Shown here: positions 20,927 through 28,110 of the stretch, one piece after another
Layout: the number at the start of each line of letters is the position of its first letter
How positions within the stretch are numbered: position 1 is the stretch's first letter
Source of the DNA: Sphingomonas sp.
GTDB lineage: Bacteria; Pseudomonadota; Alphaproteobacteria; Sphingomonadales; Sphingomonadaceae
Direction of reading: 5' to 3'
Length of the DNA stretch: 64,000 nucleotides
Assembly (NCBI RefSeq): GCF_017745215.1
Contig: NZ_JAGHZV010000002.1
Location: 124,001 to 188,000, forward strand
Notes under the pieces: model-generated
What the model was told of the DNA's origin: nothing
Databases searched by the model: none
What the model saw: the letters and a program-made list of their open reading frames with translations, nothing else
Program-made: the position numbers and the translations under genes

Positions 20927-21956
20927 CGGCGAGCAGGCCTACCGACAAAGCGTAAAAATTTGAGCAATTATAATCGAGGATCACGCGATAATTGCTCGTG
21001 AGGAGGTAGCCGGTCTTCCCCGGGCCGTCGGGCTCTAGCAGCGTCGCCTGGATGTTGTCGCCCGGCCAGGCACGTGTCTGCGGCACGAGCCCGAGCGCGC
21101 GCCACTCGGCCATCGACTTCCACTGGCTGTGCCGGCCGTAGACGCGCGGGCAGCGCGGCGCGGTGGTGCGGCTGGCGATCGCATTGCGGTCTAGGCTCGT
21201 CGGCACGCTCACCGCAAAGCCCCAGGGCTGGCCCGGGCGCCAGCCGGCATCGACGAAATAGGCGGCGATCGAAGTCAGCGTGTCGGCCTCGCTGCTCCAG
21301 ATGTCGGCGACGCCGTCGCCGTCGCCGTCGCGCGCGAGGCGGAGATAGACCGAGGGAAGGAACTGCGGCCCGCCGAACGCTCCCGCCCAGCTCCCCACCA
21401 GCTTCTCGCGCGGCACGCCGCGGTCGATCATCTTGAGCGTCGCGATGAACTCGCTCGCGAACAGGTCGCGCCGCCGCCCCTCATAGGCGAGCGTGGCGAG
21501 GCTGCGCGGCAGGTCGAACCCGCCCATCACGGTGCCGTAGTTGGTCTCATGGCCCCAGATCGCGACCATGATCGATTCGGGCACGCCGGTCTGCGCCTCG
21601 ATCTTCTGCAGCCGCCAGCGCTCGCGCTGATAGGCGGCGCGGCCGCGCGCGATGCGCTGCGCGTCGACATGGTCGCGGCGATAGGGCTCGAAGGCAGGGA
21701 TCGGCGCGTTGGGCGAGGCTTCGGGCTGCTGCCGGTCGAGCTCGATCACGCGCGGGTTGTAGGTGAGCGACGGGATCACCGCGGCGATCGTCTCGCGGCG
21801 CACGCCCGCCTCGGCGGCCTGGCGGCTGAGGATCTCGAGATAGGATTGGAAGCCCTGCGCATCCTGCGCGAGCAAGGGGGCGCTCACCGGCGAGGCCGCC
21901 GCCAACGCCACCGTCACCGCGCCTCCCCAGCGCAACGCCTTACCCAGTCCCCACAT
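20904..21956 (-). CDS. Lytic murein transglycosylase, MltB family
   Basis: About 350 residues with an N-terminal signal peptide and the MltB fold. The catalytic Glu is in VAIWGHETNYG near residue 125, followed by LATLAYEGRRRDLFASEFIA, GSWAGAFGGPQFLPSVYLRL and a DGDGDGVADIW segment resembling the EF-hand-like calcium loop of Slt35. These enzymes cleave MurNAc-GlcNAc bonds with formation of 1,6-anhydroMurNAc. I prefer the ATG at 21956, which puts the signal peptide at the N-terminus; an in-frame start at 21998 would add 14 residues. Confidence 0.92.
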   Translation of the reverse strand: MWGLGKALRWGGAVTVALAAASPVSAPLLAQDAQGFQSYLEILSRQAAEAGVRRETIAAVIPSLTYNPRVIELDRQQPEASPNAPIPAFEPYRRDHVDAQRIARGRAAYQRERWRLQKIEAQTGVPESIMVAIWGHETNYGTVMGGFDLPRSLATLAYEGRRRDLFASEFIATLKMIDRGVPREKLVGSWAGAFGGPQFLPSVYLRLARDGDGDGVADIWSSEADTLTSIAAYFVDAGWRPGQPWGFAVSVPTSLDRNAIASRTTAPRCPRVYGRHSQWKSMAEWRALGLVPQTRAWPGDNIQATLLEPDGPGKTGYLLTSNYRVILDYNCSNFYALSVGLLADEVERQP

Positions 21957-22106
21957 GCCGCGAATGTGCCACAAGGCAGGCGGGCGGACAAACCCCAAGC
22001 GGCCGATTCACGACGAACCCCGGGGAATTTCGGGACTTTCGGACGAGGCGAGGCTTTCCCTCCCCTTGCGCTCGGCGGCCGGGCCACGCTAGCGCAGGCG
22101 CGATCC

Positions 22107-22196
<90 letters not shown>

Positions 22197-22465
22197 TCCT
22201 TTCGGCCCACGCGGCAGGCGCGCCGCCGCCGACTTGCGCCAAAGCGGCACTCTTTGCTTCTGCCGTGCGTTAAACACGGGCGCTCATATCTGCGATGGAT
22301 TTTCGTGCCAAAATGGGCGAGCATTATCTCGGGGCCAGTAACTAACCCGAGTCATGATGGTGAAGCATTCGATCGATCGCCGACCGATGCGGCGTGTGCG
22401 CCGCGTGCCGGAAGCCTTTGAACTCCGGTCCCTGATCGTGTCCGCTTCCCGACGGGCCTTCCGAC

Positions 22466-23026
22466 ATGGCTGAGGCCGATCCCGCGGTGGAACGCGCACG
22501 CCGCGCCGTCTCGCCGCTCAGCGATACGCAAAGGGCCTGCCTGCGCCTCGTCGCGCGCGGCTACCAGACCAAGGAAGTCGCGCGCGAACTGGGGATCAGC
22601 CCGCTCCGCGCCGGCAAGCACATCCAGGCCGCGATGGAAAAGCTGGGAGTCAGCAGCCGCAGACTCGCCGCGCAACTCCTTGTCCAGGCTGAGCAAGGGG
22701 GGGTGAACGATTCACCCGGGCAGGAATCCACCCTGCCCGGCCCCGCCGAACCAGTGCCATTCGTCATTCCGGCAGAGCGCCAGGAGCGGCAGCCGAGTGG
22801 GTTCAGGGAAGCGCGAGCGGAGTTCGTCTTCGACTATGCGCCAAGCCCGGATCCCAGGCTTCCGCTCCGCGAACCGGGGAGTATCCGGAACGATCTGAGC
22901 TTGTGGCACCGCGTGTTCCACATCCTCTTCTTGGCCACGGTTTTCATGGCCGCGTTCGGGATATTGGCGATGGGCCTCGGTTCGTTCCACGGCCAGGCGA
23001 GAACGGAGCAATCCCAGTCTCGCTGA
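22466..23026 (+). CDS. LuxR-type helix-turn-helix protein with C-terminal membrane segment
   Basis: A 186-residue protein. Residues about 14-72 form a GerE/LuxR-like DNA-binding domain (LSDTQRACLRLVARGYQTKE, with ELGISPLRAGKHIQAAMEKLG as turn and recognition helix). The middle (75-140) is loose and Pro/Glu-rich, and one strong hydrophobic span (about 150-172, VFHILFLATVFMAAFGILAM) follows. No receiver or ligand domain is present. The layout suggests a membrane-tethered regulator, but neither target nor signal is visible. It starts the run 22466-23918 of three short plus-strand genes with small gaps. Confidence 0.75.
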   Translation: MAEADPAVERARRAVSPLSDTQRACLRLVARGYQTKEVARELGISPLRAGKHIQAAMEKLGVSSRRLAAQLLVQAEQGGVNDSPGQESTLPGPAEPVPFVIPAERQERQPSGFREARAEFVFDYAPSPDPRLPLREPGSIRNDLSLWHRVFHILFLATVFMAAFGILAMGLGSFHGQARTEQSQSR

Positions 23027-23062
23027 CATCACGTGCGCTCTGCGTGATGATGGAGTGAGGCA

Positions 23063-23416
23063 ATGAACCGGAAGATCAAGGCTGGCCAGCGGGTCGCGGA
23101 ACGGCTGTTCCCCGCTGAAAATTCGATCGACGACGCGATCCTGCAGAATGCGGCGCTGATGATCGCACTTATCAACGGGCGCAAGGAAGCGCAGCTTCCC
23201 GCAACCGAGATCCAGGACATGCTCCGCAACACCGCGAAGGGGATCGCGACGTTGATCGAGGGGCGCGGCGCGATCTGCGTCACGCACAGCGGCATCGTCG
23301 AGCTTCGCGACCGGCACGGGCTGCCGACGCGTGGCTTCGGCTGCGAGAGCCCCTGCCCCACCGAGGTGATGCCGGGCGTCTCCGGCGAGCAGCAGGGGCT
23401 TTCCGTCGTCGCCTGA
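23063..23416 (+). CDS. Unknown protein, 117 residues, next to membrane HTH gene
   Basis: No family recognised. The N-terminal 80 residues are likely helical (KAGQRVAERLFPAENSIDDA ... NTAKGIATLIEGRGA), with three Cys in the C-terminal half. A good ribosome site (GGAGTGAGG) precedes the ATG at 23063. It lies 36 bases after the HTH protein, so the two are probably co-expressed; partnership with that regulator is only an inference. Confidence 0.65.
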   Translation: MNRKIKAGQRVAERLFPAENSIDDAILQNAALMIALINGRKEAQLPATEIQDMLRNTAKGIATLIEGRGAICVTHSGIVELRDRHGLPTRGFGCESPCPTEVMPGVSGEQQGLSVVA

Positions 23417-23459
23417 GCCATGGACTTGACCGGACCGCCTTCCGGTGGTCCGGTTGGCC

Positions 23460-23918
23460 ATGGTCTTGTGGGTGATCTTCTTCAATCTGCTTCTGCTTGG
23501 AGTCTGCGGCTACGCCGGGCTCCGCGGCGGCGCTCCCGAACGCATCGTCGCGGCGCTGCTCTTCGGCAGCGCGGTGGCCACCGTGGTGGTCCAGCAGATG
23601 CATGCGCAGTTCGAGGATACGGAGGTCGGCACGCTCGTCGTGGACGCGCTCCTCCTCGCGGGTCTCGTCGCCGTGGCACTGCAGGCAAACCGGTATTGGC
23701 CGATATGGATGACCGCCATTCACACGATTGCCGTCGCCGTGCACGGTGCCAAGATCGCGGTGCCGTCGCTTTTGCCGATGATCTACTCGGTCGCGGCGGC
23801 GCTCTCGGCCTTCCCGATCCTGGCGCTGCTTGCGATCGGGACCTGGCGGCACCGGCGGCGCCTGAACGAGAGCGGGATCGATCCGTCCTGGAACGCCTCC
23901 TTGCGCCCCTCGGCCTAG
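23460..23918 (+). CDS. Small integral membrane protein of unknown function
   Basis: A 152-residue protein with about four hydrophobic spans (near 2-20, 30-46, 60-75 and 100-125), no signal peptide, and a basic C-terminal tail. Start taken at the ATG at 23460; a GTG at 23445 is possible. Its 3' end abuts radC, whose conserved reading frame may begin inside this gene. No function can be assigned. Confidence 0.6.
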   Translation: MVLWVIFFNLLLLGVCGYAGLRGGAPERIVAALLFGSAVATVVVQQMHAQFEDTEVGTLVVDALLLAGLVAVALQANRYWPIWMTAIHTIAVAVHGAKIAVPSLLPMIYSVAAALSAFPILALLAIGTWRHRRRLNESGIDPSWNASLRPSA

Positions 23919-23929
23919 GCGCGGCGCGC

Positions 23930-24469
23930 ATGTCGGCCGAGCGGCTGGTCGGCGAGTTCGGCTCGCTGGGCCGTGTCCTCGCCGCCTCGCCCGAGGCACG
24001 CACGCGCGCCTGTGGGTCGCGCGCCGCGGCCGACCAGCTCAGCGTCGTCGGAGAGGCGATCCTGTGCGTGGTGCGCGAGGAAGCCGAGGACGCGATGCTG
24101 CTCGGCTCGTCGAGTGCCGTGATCGCCTATCTCCGCGCGCGCCATGCGCATTCGGGGATCGAGATCGGCACCGTGCTCTTCCTCAATGCACGCAATCGGC
24201 TGCTCAAGGATGAGATGATCTCGGCAGGAACGGTCGAAGAAACCAGCTTCTGGCCGCGGGAAATCATCAAACGTGCGCTCGAACTCGATGCCAGTGGCGT
24301 CATTTTGGCACATAATCATCCGTCGGGTGATGCACAGCCGAGCAAGCAGGACATCGAAGTCACGCGTACGATGTCCCGCCAATGCCGTATCTTCGACATT
24401 GTTTTGCACGATCATCTCGTGCTTTCGCCTTCGGGTCACAGCAGCATGCGAGCGCTTGGATTATTGTAA
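23930..24469 (+). CDS. radC: RadC family JAB-domain protein
   Basis: A 179-residue protein with the JAMM metal motif in VILAHNHPSGDAQPSKQD near residue 120 and the preceding GTVLFLNARNRLL and SFWPREIIKRAL segments of the RadC core. RadC was once linked to recombination repair, but its biochemical role is still unclear. The usual family length is about 220-230. The frame remains open upstream (SVLERLLAPLGLGAARM) and reads like more RadC helix-hairpin-helix sequence, but no ATG or GTG is present there, so the first usable start is the ATG at 23930 unless an unusual start inside the preceding gene is used. Confidence 0.88.
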   Translation: MSAERLVGEFGSLGRVLAASPEARTRACGSRAAADQLSVVGEAILCVVREEAEDAMLLGSSSAVIAYLRARHAHSGIEIGTVLFLNARNRLLKDEMISAGTVEETSFWPREIIKRALELDASGVILAHNHPSGDAQPSKQDIEVTRTMSRQCRIFDIVLHDHLVLSPSGHSSMRALGLL

Positions 24470-24506
24470 CATGATTGGACCAATTAACCGCGAACTAACC
24501 CTTCCC

Positions 24507-25397
24507 ATGACTGCCGCGCCCGCTTATCCAAGCGCCAAGGTGGTGGAAATGTTCGGTACCGATTCCGATACAACCTATCAGCGGAGCCTTCGCGCGCTGA
24601 TCGTGTCGGACAGCGCCCAGGATCCTGAGCTCGAGGAGGCGCTGCGGCTCGCAGGCGTGTCCGTGGCCAGCGTGGTGTCGATCGAGGATGCGATCGGACG
24701 GCTCGATTCGCTTGCCTATACCGACCTGCTGCTGCTCGAGTGCAGCGATACGCCTTCGCCGCTGCTCGATCCGCTGCTCCGCGAAGCCGCGGGGCTGATC
24801 GCCTCGGGCGACGCGGTGATCATCACCACGGTCTCGCTCAAGCAGCTCGACCTCGCCTCGGACCACCTCGGCGTGAGCTCGCGGCTGCTTTGCCAGCCCA
24901 GCCTCGACGAGCGCGCGACGGCGATCCTCGAGGCCTCGCAGCGCGAGCTTTCACGCGTGCACGACACCAGCCGCGAGGGGCGGCTGCGCCAGGTCGGCCA
25001 GGACCTGCGACGGATCTCGGAGACGCTTGCCGGGCTCGCACACGAGCGCGGCGGCCCGGCCGGCCCGCCGGCGACCGCGGCGGACGTCCGCGCCATCCTG
25101 CGCGCGCGGCGGATGCGCGACGAATTCTTCCCCGCGGGCCTGTTTCCGGATCCGGCGTGGGACATGCTGCTCGACCTCTACGCGACGCATCTCGAGGAGG
25201 CCAAGGTGACGGTCTCGGCGCTGTGCATCGCGTCGGCGGTGCCCGCGACCACGGCGCTGCGCTGGCTGGAGATCCTCGAGAGCGAAGGCCTGGTGGTGCG
25301 CAACCCGGACACCAAGGACCGTCGGCGCATCCACGTCTCGCTGAGCGACGACGGGCTTGCGCGCATGCGGGACTATCTGGCCGCCGGTATCCGCTGA
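24507..25397 (+). CDS. Winged-helix (MarR-like) regulator with N-terminal receiver-like half
   Basis: A 296-residue protein. The N-terminal half (about 30-135) resembles a degenerate receiver or Rossmann fold (RSLRALIVSDSAQDPELEEA ... YTDLLLLECSD). A middle helical region follows, and then a C-terminal winged helix (about 205-290) with VTVSALCIASAVPATTALRW as HTH and a wing ending NPDTKDRRRIHVSLSDDG, typical of MarR proteins. Target unknown. Start taken at the ATG at 24507; an ATG at 24471, directly after radC, would add 12 residues. Confidence 0.75.
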   Translation: MTAAPAYPSAKVVEMFGTDSDTTYQRSLRALIVSDSAQDPELEEALRLAGVSVASVVSIEDAIGRLDSLAYTDLLLLECSDTPSPLLDPLLREAAGLIASGDAVIITTVSLKQLDLASDHLGVSSRLLCQPSLDERATAILEASQRELSRVHDTSREGRLRQVGQDLRRISETLAGLAHERGGPAGPPATAADVRAILRARRMRDEFFPAGLFPDPAWDMLLDLYATHLEEAKVTVSALCIASAVPATTALRWLEILESEGLVVRNPDTKDRRRIHVSLSDDGLARMRDYLAAGIR

Positions 25398-25407
25398 GGC
25401 AGCCGCC

Positions 25408-25977
25408 TCATTCGCCTTTGGGAATCGCTCGCCAGATCGGGCCGGCGACGCCCCCGCCGACGCTGAGCGCGGGGCTGTCGCTGCGTCCGTCGAGCCGCAG
25501 GACCAGTCCGGCATCGAGCAGCCGCTCGCGGCGCACGCGCCAGCCGTTGACGGCCTGGCCGACCACCGCGCGGCCGCCGTCGTTGTCGCCGGTCCGCCGC
25601 GATTGCGGCGCACGCTCCCAGGCGGCGTAAAGGCTGAAGCCCGGCCGTGCGTCGGCACCGGCGCCGGCCGCGGGTGTCGGGGACCTTGCGACCGACGCGA
25701 TCAGCGCAACGTCCAGGTCGTCGAAGCCGGCGAGATCGACAGGACCGGGGCGGCCGAGTTCGCCGACAGAGCGATCGCGCATGTCGTAGCGCACGGTGAC
25801 GATCGACGGGGCGGCAGGCGCGGTGCGATAAGTGATCCGCGCATCGTCCAGCAGCAAGGCCAGCCCGTCGGCGTCAAGGACAGCGGCAGCGGGTCCGGTA
25901 TCGCGATCGCCGTCGCGAGCGACCGCGGGCGTCGCCGCCGCCAGCGCCATCAAACAAAGGAAGAGCCTCTCCATCAT
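25408..25977 (-). CDS. Secreted protein of unknown function
   Basis: A 189-residue protein with a signal peptide (MMERLFLCLMALAAATPAVA, cleavage near residue 20). The mature chain is Asp/Gly/Ala-rich and ends in a predicted beta-rich region (LVLRLDGRSDSPALSVGGGV). I recognise no family. The ATG at 25977 puts the signal peptide at the start; a TTG further upstream would overlap the PilZ gene stop. It is convergent with the winged-helix gene across only 10 bases. Confidence 0.65.
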   Translation of the reverse strand: MMERLFLCLMALAAATPAVARDGDRDTGPAAAVLDADGLALLLDDARITYRTAPAAPSIVTVRYDMRDRSVGELGRPGPVDLAGFDDLDVALIASVARSPTPAAGAGADARPGFSLYAAWERAPQSRRTGDNDGGRAVVGQAVNGWRVRRERLLDAGLVLRLDGRSDSPALSVGGGVAGPIWRAIPKGE

Positions 25978-26054
25978 CCCCGCCCCCCAGCGAAGGTAAG
26001 GAAGGTGGCCGATCTCGATGGTTAACGCAATGGCTGCTATCAATCGCAGGCAAG

Positions 26055-26384
26055 TCAATCCGAGGTGAGCATCTCGAATTCGTCTTCGCGGAGCGGCATC
26101 ACGAATTCGAGCCCGGCCTCGAAGCCATCGGCCCAGGCCACGCGCGCCGCGCGCTGTCCTAATTTGGGAATTGAGAGCCAGATGTGGCTGCCGCCGACGA
26201 GCTCCGAATAGCTCCGGAGGCGTGCGCCGTGGAGCGAAAGGTCGACGATGCGGCAGAGCGCGCGGTCGAGCCCGCCCCTGCCCACGCGCGCGTCGAGCGA
26301 CACCGGCGCACGAACCGAACGCCGCCGGCCGAGTGCGGCCGCGGGTTCATATTCGGCAGCGAGCGCGCCTTTTGCCTGGGCCAT
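26055..26384 (-). CDS. PilZ-domain protein (predicted cyclic-di-GMP receptor)
   Basis: A 109-residue single-domain protein. The two c-di-GMP motifs are visible: an RxxxR-type start (RRRSVR, about 20-25) and the DLSLHGARL segment (about 48-56), matching D/N-x-S-x-x-G. The barrel then continues with HIWLSIPKLGQRAARVAW and GLEFVMP. Such short PilZ proteins relay c-di-GMP levels to motility or exopolysaccharide machinery. No effector lies nearby, so the output is unknown. Confidence 0.85.
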   Translation of the reverse strand: MAQAKGALAAEYEPAAALGRRRSVRAPVSLDARVGRGGLDRALCRIVDLSLHGARLRSYSELVGGSHIWLSIPKLGQRAARVAWADGFEAGLEFVMPLREDEFEMLTSD

Positions 26385-26493
26385 GCGCCGAGGCTAGGCA
26401 TCGATGGTCAGCGCCGCGTTAACGGCACCGTCCGTGGCCGATGCTGCTGCGGGCAGCGAACGGGCCCGGCGCAGTGCCAGGCCCCGAACGCGC

Positions 26494-26724
26494 TTACTTC
26501 TTGCCGAGCGTGAGGCCGCCGAAGCGCTTGTTGAAGCGCGCGACCTGGCCGCCGGCGTCGAGAAGCTGGCCGCGGCCGCCGGTCCAGGCCGGATGCGACA
26601 GCGGGTCGATCTCGAGCGTCATCGTGTCGCCTTCCTTGCCCCAGGTGGAGCGGGTCTCGTACACGGTGCCGTCGGTCATCTGCACCTTGATGGTGTGATA
26701 ATCGGGGTGCGTTTCTTTCTTCAC
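26494..26724 (-). CDS. rpmE: 50S ribosomal protein L31 (zinc-free form)
   Basis: A 76-residue L31: [20 protein letters not shown] ... [27 protein letters not shown]. It has no cysteines, so it is the C-minus type that does not bind zinc, usual in alphaproteobacteria. It links the 50S central protuberance with the 30S head. It stands alone, 163 bases from fabZ. Confidence 0.96.
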   Translation of the reverse strand: MKKETHPDYHTIKVQMTDGTVYETRSTWGKEGDTMTLEIDPLSHPAWTGGRGQLLDAGGQVARFNKRFGGLTLGKK

Positions 26725-26815
26725 GGCGAATTCCTTGGGAAAGGCCGCTGGTTTCCGACCAGCAGCGGACGGGCGCGCCTAGCAGAGCGGCCCCGGGAGT
26801 GCAACCTCGGGCTTG

Positions 26816-26891
26816 CTCAGAGGCCGTTTGGAAATGCGCCTGACGGCGCCTTGAAATTCGCTCTTTTGCAAGTTTCCAAACAGGCTCTCAG
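26816..26891. repeat. Inverted repeat with GTTTGGAAA/TTTCCAAAC arms, copy 1
   Basis: Imperfect arms CTCAGAGGCCGTTTGGAAA (26816-26834) and TTTCCAAACAGGCTCTCAG (26873-26891), with a smaller hairpin (GGCGCCTGACGGCGCC-like) between them. The right arm ends at the fabZ stop codon, so it may serve as the fabZ 3' end. A tighter relative lies at 61916-61957. Confidence 0.7.
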
Positions 26892-27367
26892 GCGGCGGGC
26901 GGGTCCGCGATCATCGCGGTGAACTCGCATTCGGCCGCGAGTTCGTCGCCGATCTTCGCCTTGCCGGCGAACTTGCAGACGCGCGCGCGCTTTTGCACGA
27001 ACTCGACTTCGAGGCGGAGCAGCACGCCGGGCTCGACCGGCTTGCGGAACTTCACGCCGTCGATGCTCATGAAATAGACGAGCTTGCCCGAGCCCGCGAG
27101 GCCGAGCGTCTCGACCGCGAGCACGCCCGCCGCCTGCGCCAGCGCCTCGACGATCAGCACGCCGGGCATGATCGGGCGACCGGGGAAATGCCCCTGGAAG
27201 AAGCCCTCGTTGAACGTCACCGCCTTGATGCCGGTGATCGACTGGCCGACGATCAGCGATTCGACGCGGTCGACCAGCAGGATCGGATAGCGATGCGGCA
27301 GCGCCGCCATCACCCGGCCGATGTCGAGGGGACCGATCTCGGTCCCCTCCGTCACCGTCTCGCTCAC
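26888..27367 (-). CDS. fabZ: 3-hydroxyacyl-ACP dehydratase FabZ
   Basis: A 159-residue hot-dog-fold enzyme of fatty-acid elongation. The catalytic His is in [13 protein letters not shown] near residue 25 and the Glu in [13 protein letters not shown] near residue 70; [12 protein letters not shown] is the family signature. It overlaps skp by 4 bases. In most Gram-negative bacteria fabZ sits between lpxD and lpxA; here skp precedes it directly and rpmE follows, with no lpx genes. Confidence 0.96.
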   Translation of the reverse strand: MSETVTEGTEIGPLDIGRVMAALPHRYPILLVDRVESLIVGQSITGIKAVTFNEGFFQGHFPGRPIMPGVLIVEALAQAAGVLAVETLGLAGSGKLVYFMSIDGVKFRKPVEPGVLLRLEVEFVQKRARVCKFAGKAKIGDELAAECEFTAMIADPPAA

Positions 27368-28110
27368 CGGCTCTGCGGCTTCGCCGCGGGCTTGGCGGCC
27401 GCGGCGGCCGGCGCAGGCGCCGCACCTGCCGGAGCCGGCGCCGCGCCACCCGCCTGGCGGGCCTGGGCGGCGGCGATGGCGAGCTTGTACTGCTGGATGC
27501 GCTGGACGCGCTGCAGGACCTGGAGCGTCTCGTCGGTCGGGTTCCAGTTCTGCGGCGCGGTGATCGGCACGCTCGGCACCAGCGTGTCGAGCGCGGTGGT
27601 GATCGCACCGGTCACGTCGGCACCCTCGGGCGCATAGACGAAGGCGTCGGGCGAAAGGATCACGCTGATCTTCTTGGCCGCGACGACCGACTTCTGCGCG
27701 TCCGAATAGCGCTGCAGGATCATCTCGACCGCAAAGGCCTGGGCGCGCAGCACCGGCGCGGTCAGCTTGTTGCCGTCCGATTCGAGCTGGTTGAGCTGGG
27801 CGAGCGCCGGGTTCTTCTGCTGCTCGGCCGCGGCGAGCTCGGCGTCGTCGACCTGCTTGTCGCCATTCTTGTCGAGCTGGGCCAGTACCTTCTGGCGCTC
27901 GGTCTGGTTGGCTTCGATCTTCGCCAGCGCGTCCTTGAAGGTCGTGCGGATCTGGTCGTTCGCGGCGGCGAGCGCCTTCGAATTGGCGACGACGACGGTG
28001 GGGTCTGCCGTGGCGATGCCGCCGGCGGCCTGCGCCATCGCGGGCGCGGCGAATCCCATCGTCGCGGCGCCTGCGAACGCCGCGGCGAGGATGAGCTTCT
28101 TGGTGATCAT
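27364..28110 (-). CDS. skp: OmpH/Skp-family periplasmic chaperone with an EF-hand-like loop
   Basis: A 248-residue protein with a signal peptide (1-27, cleaved after AMAQ) and the Skp arrangement: beta strand, long helical arms, then [16 protein letters not shown]. It holds outer-membrane proteins on their way to BamA, encoded just upstream. It is longer than E. coli Skp (about 160). The extra parts are an Ala/Pro-rich C-terminal tail (about 218-248) and, in the arm region, [12 protein letters not shown] at residues 80-91, which fits the 12-position EF-hand calcium loop (ligands D, N, D, Q and a final E). The TGATG junction with bamA implies coupling. Confidence 0.88.
   Translation of the reverse strand: MITKKLILAAAFAGAATMGFAAPAMAQAAGGIATADPTVVVANSKALAAANDQIRTTFKDALAKIEANQTERQKVLAQLDKNGDKQVDDAELAAAEQQKNPALAQLNQLESDGNKLTAPVLRAQAFAVEMILQRYSDAQKSVVAAKKISVILSPDAFVYAPEGADVTGAITTALDTLVPSVPITAPQNWNPTDETLQVLQRVQRIQQYKLAIAAAQARQAGGAAPAPAGAAPAPAAAAAKPAAKPQSR

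Noticed and set aside
24484..24499. CtrA-like site TTAA-N7-CTAAC before the winged-helix gene
   Set aside because: One mismatch to the TTAA-N7-TTAAC pattern, and it lies too close to (or inside) the start of the gene; such AT-rich matches are expected by chance.
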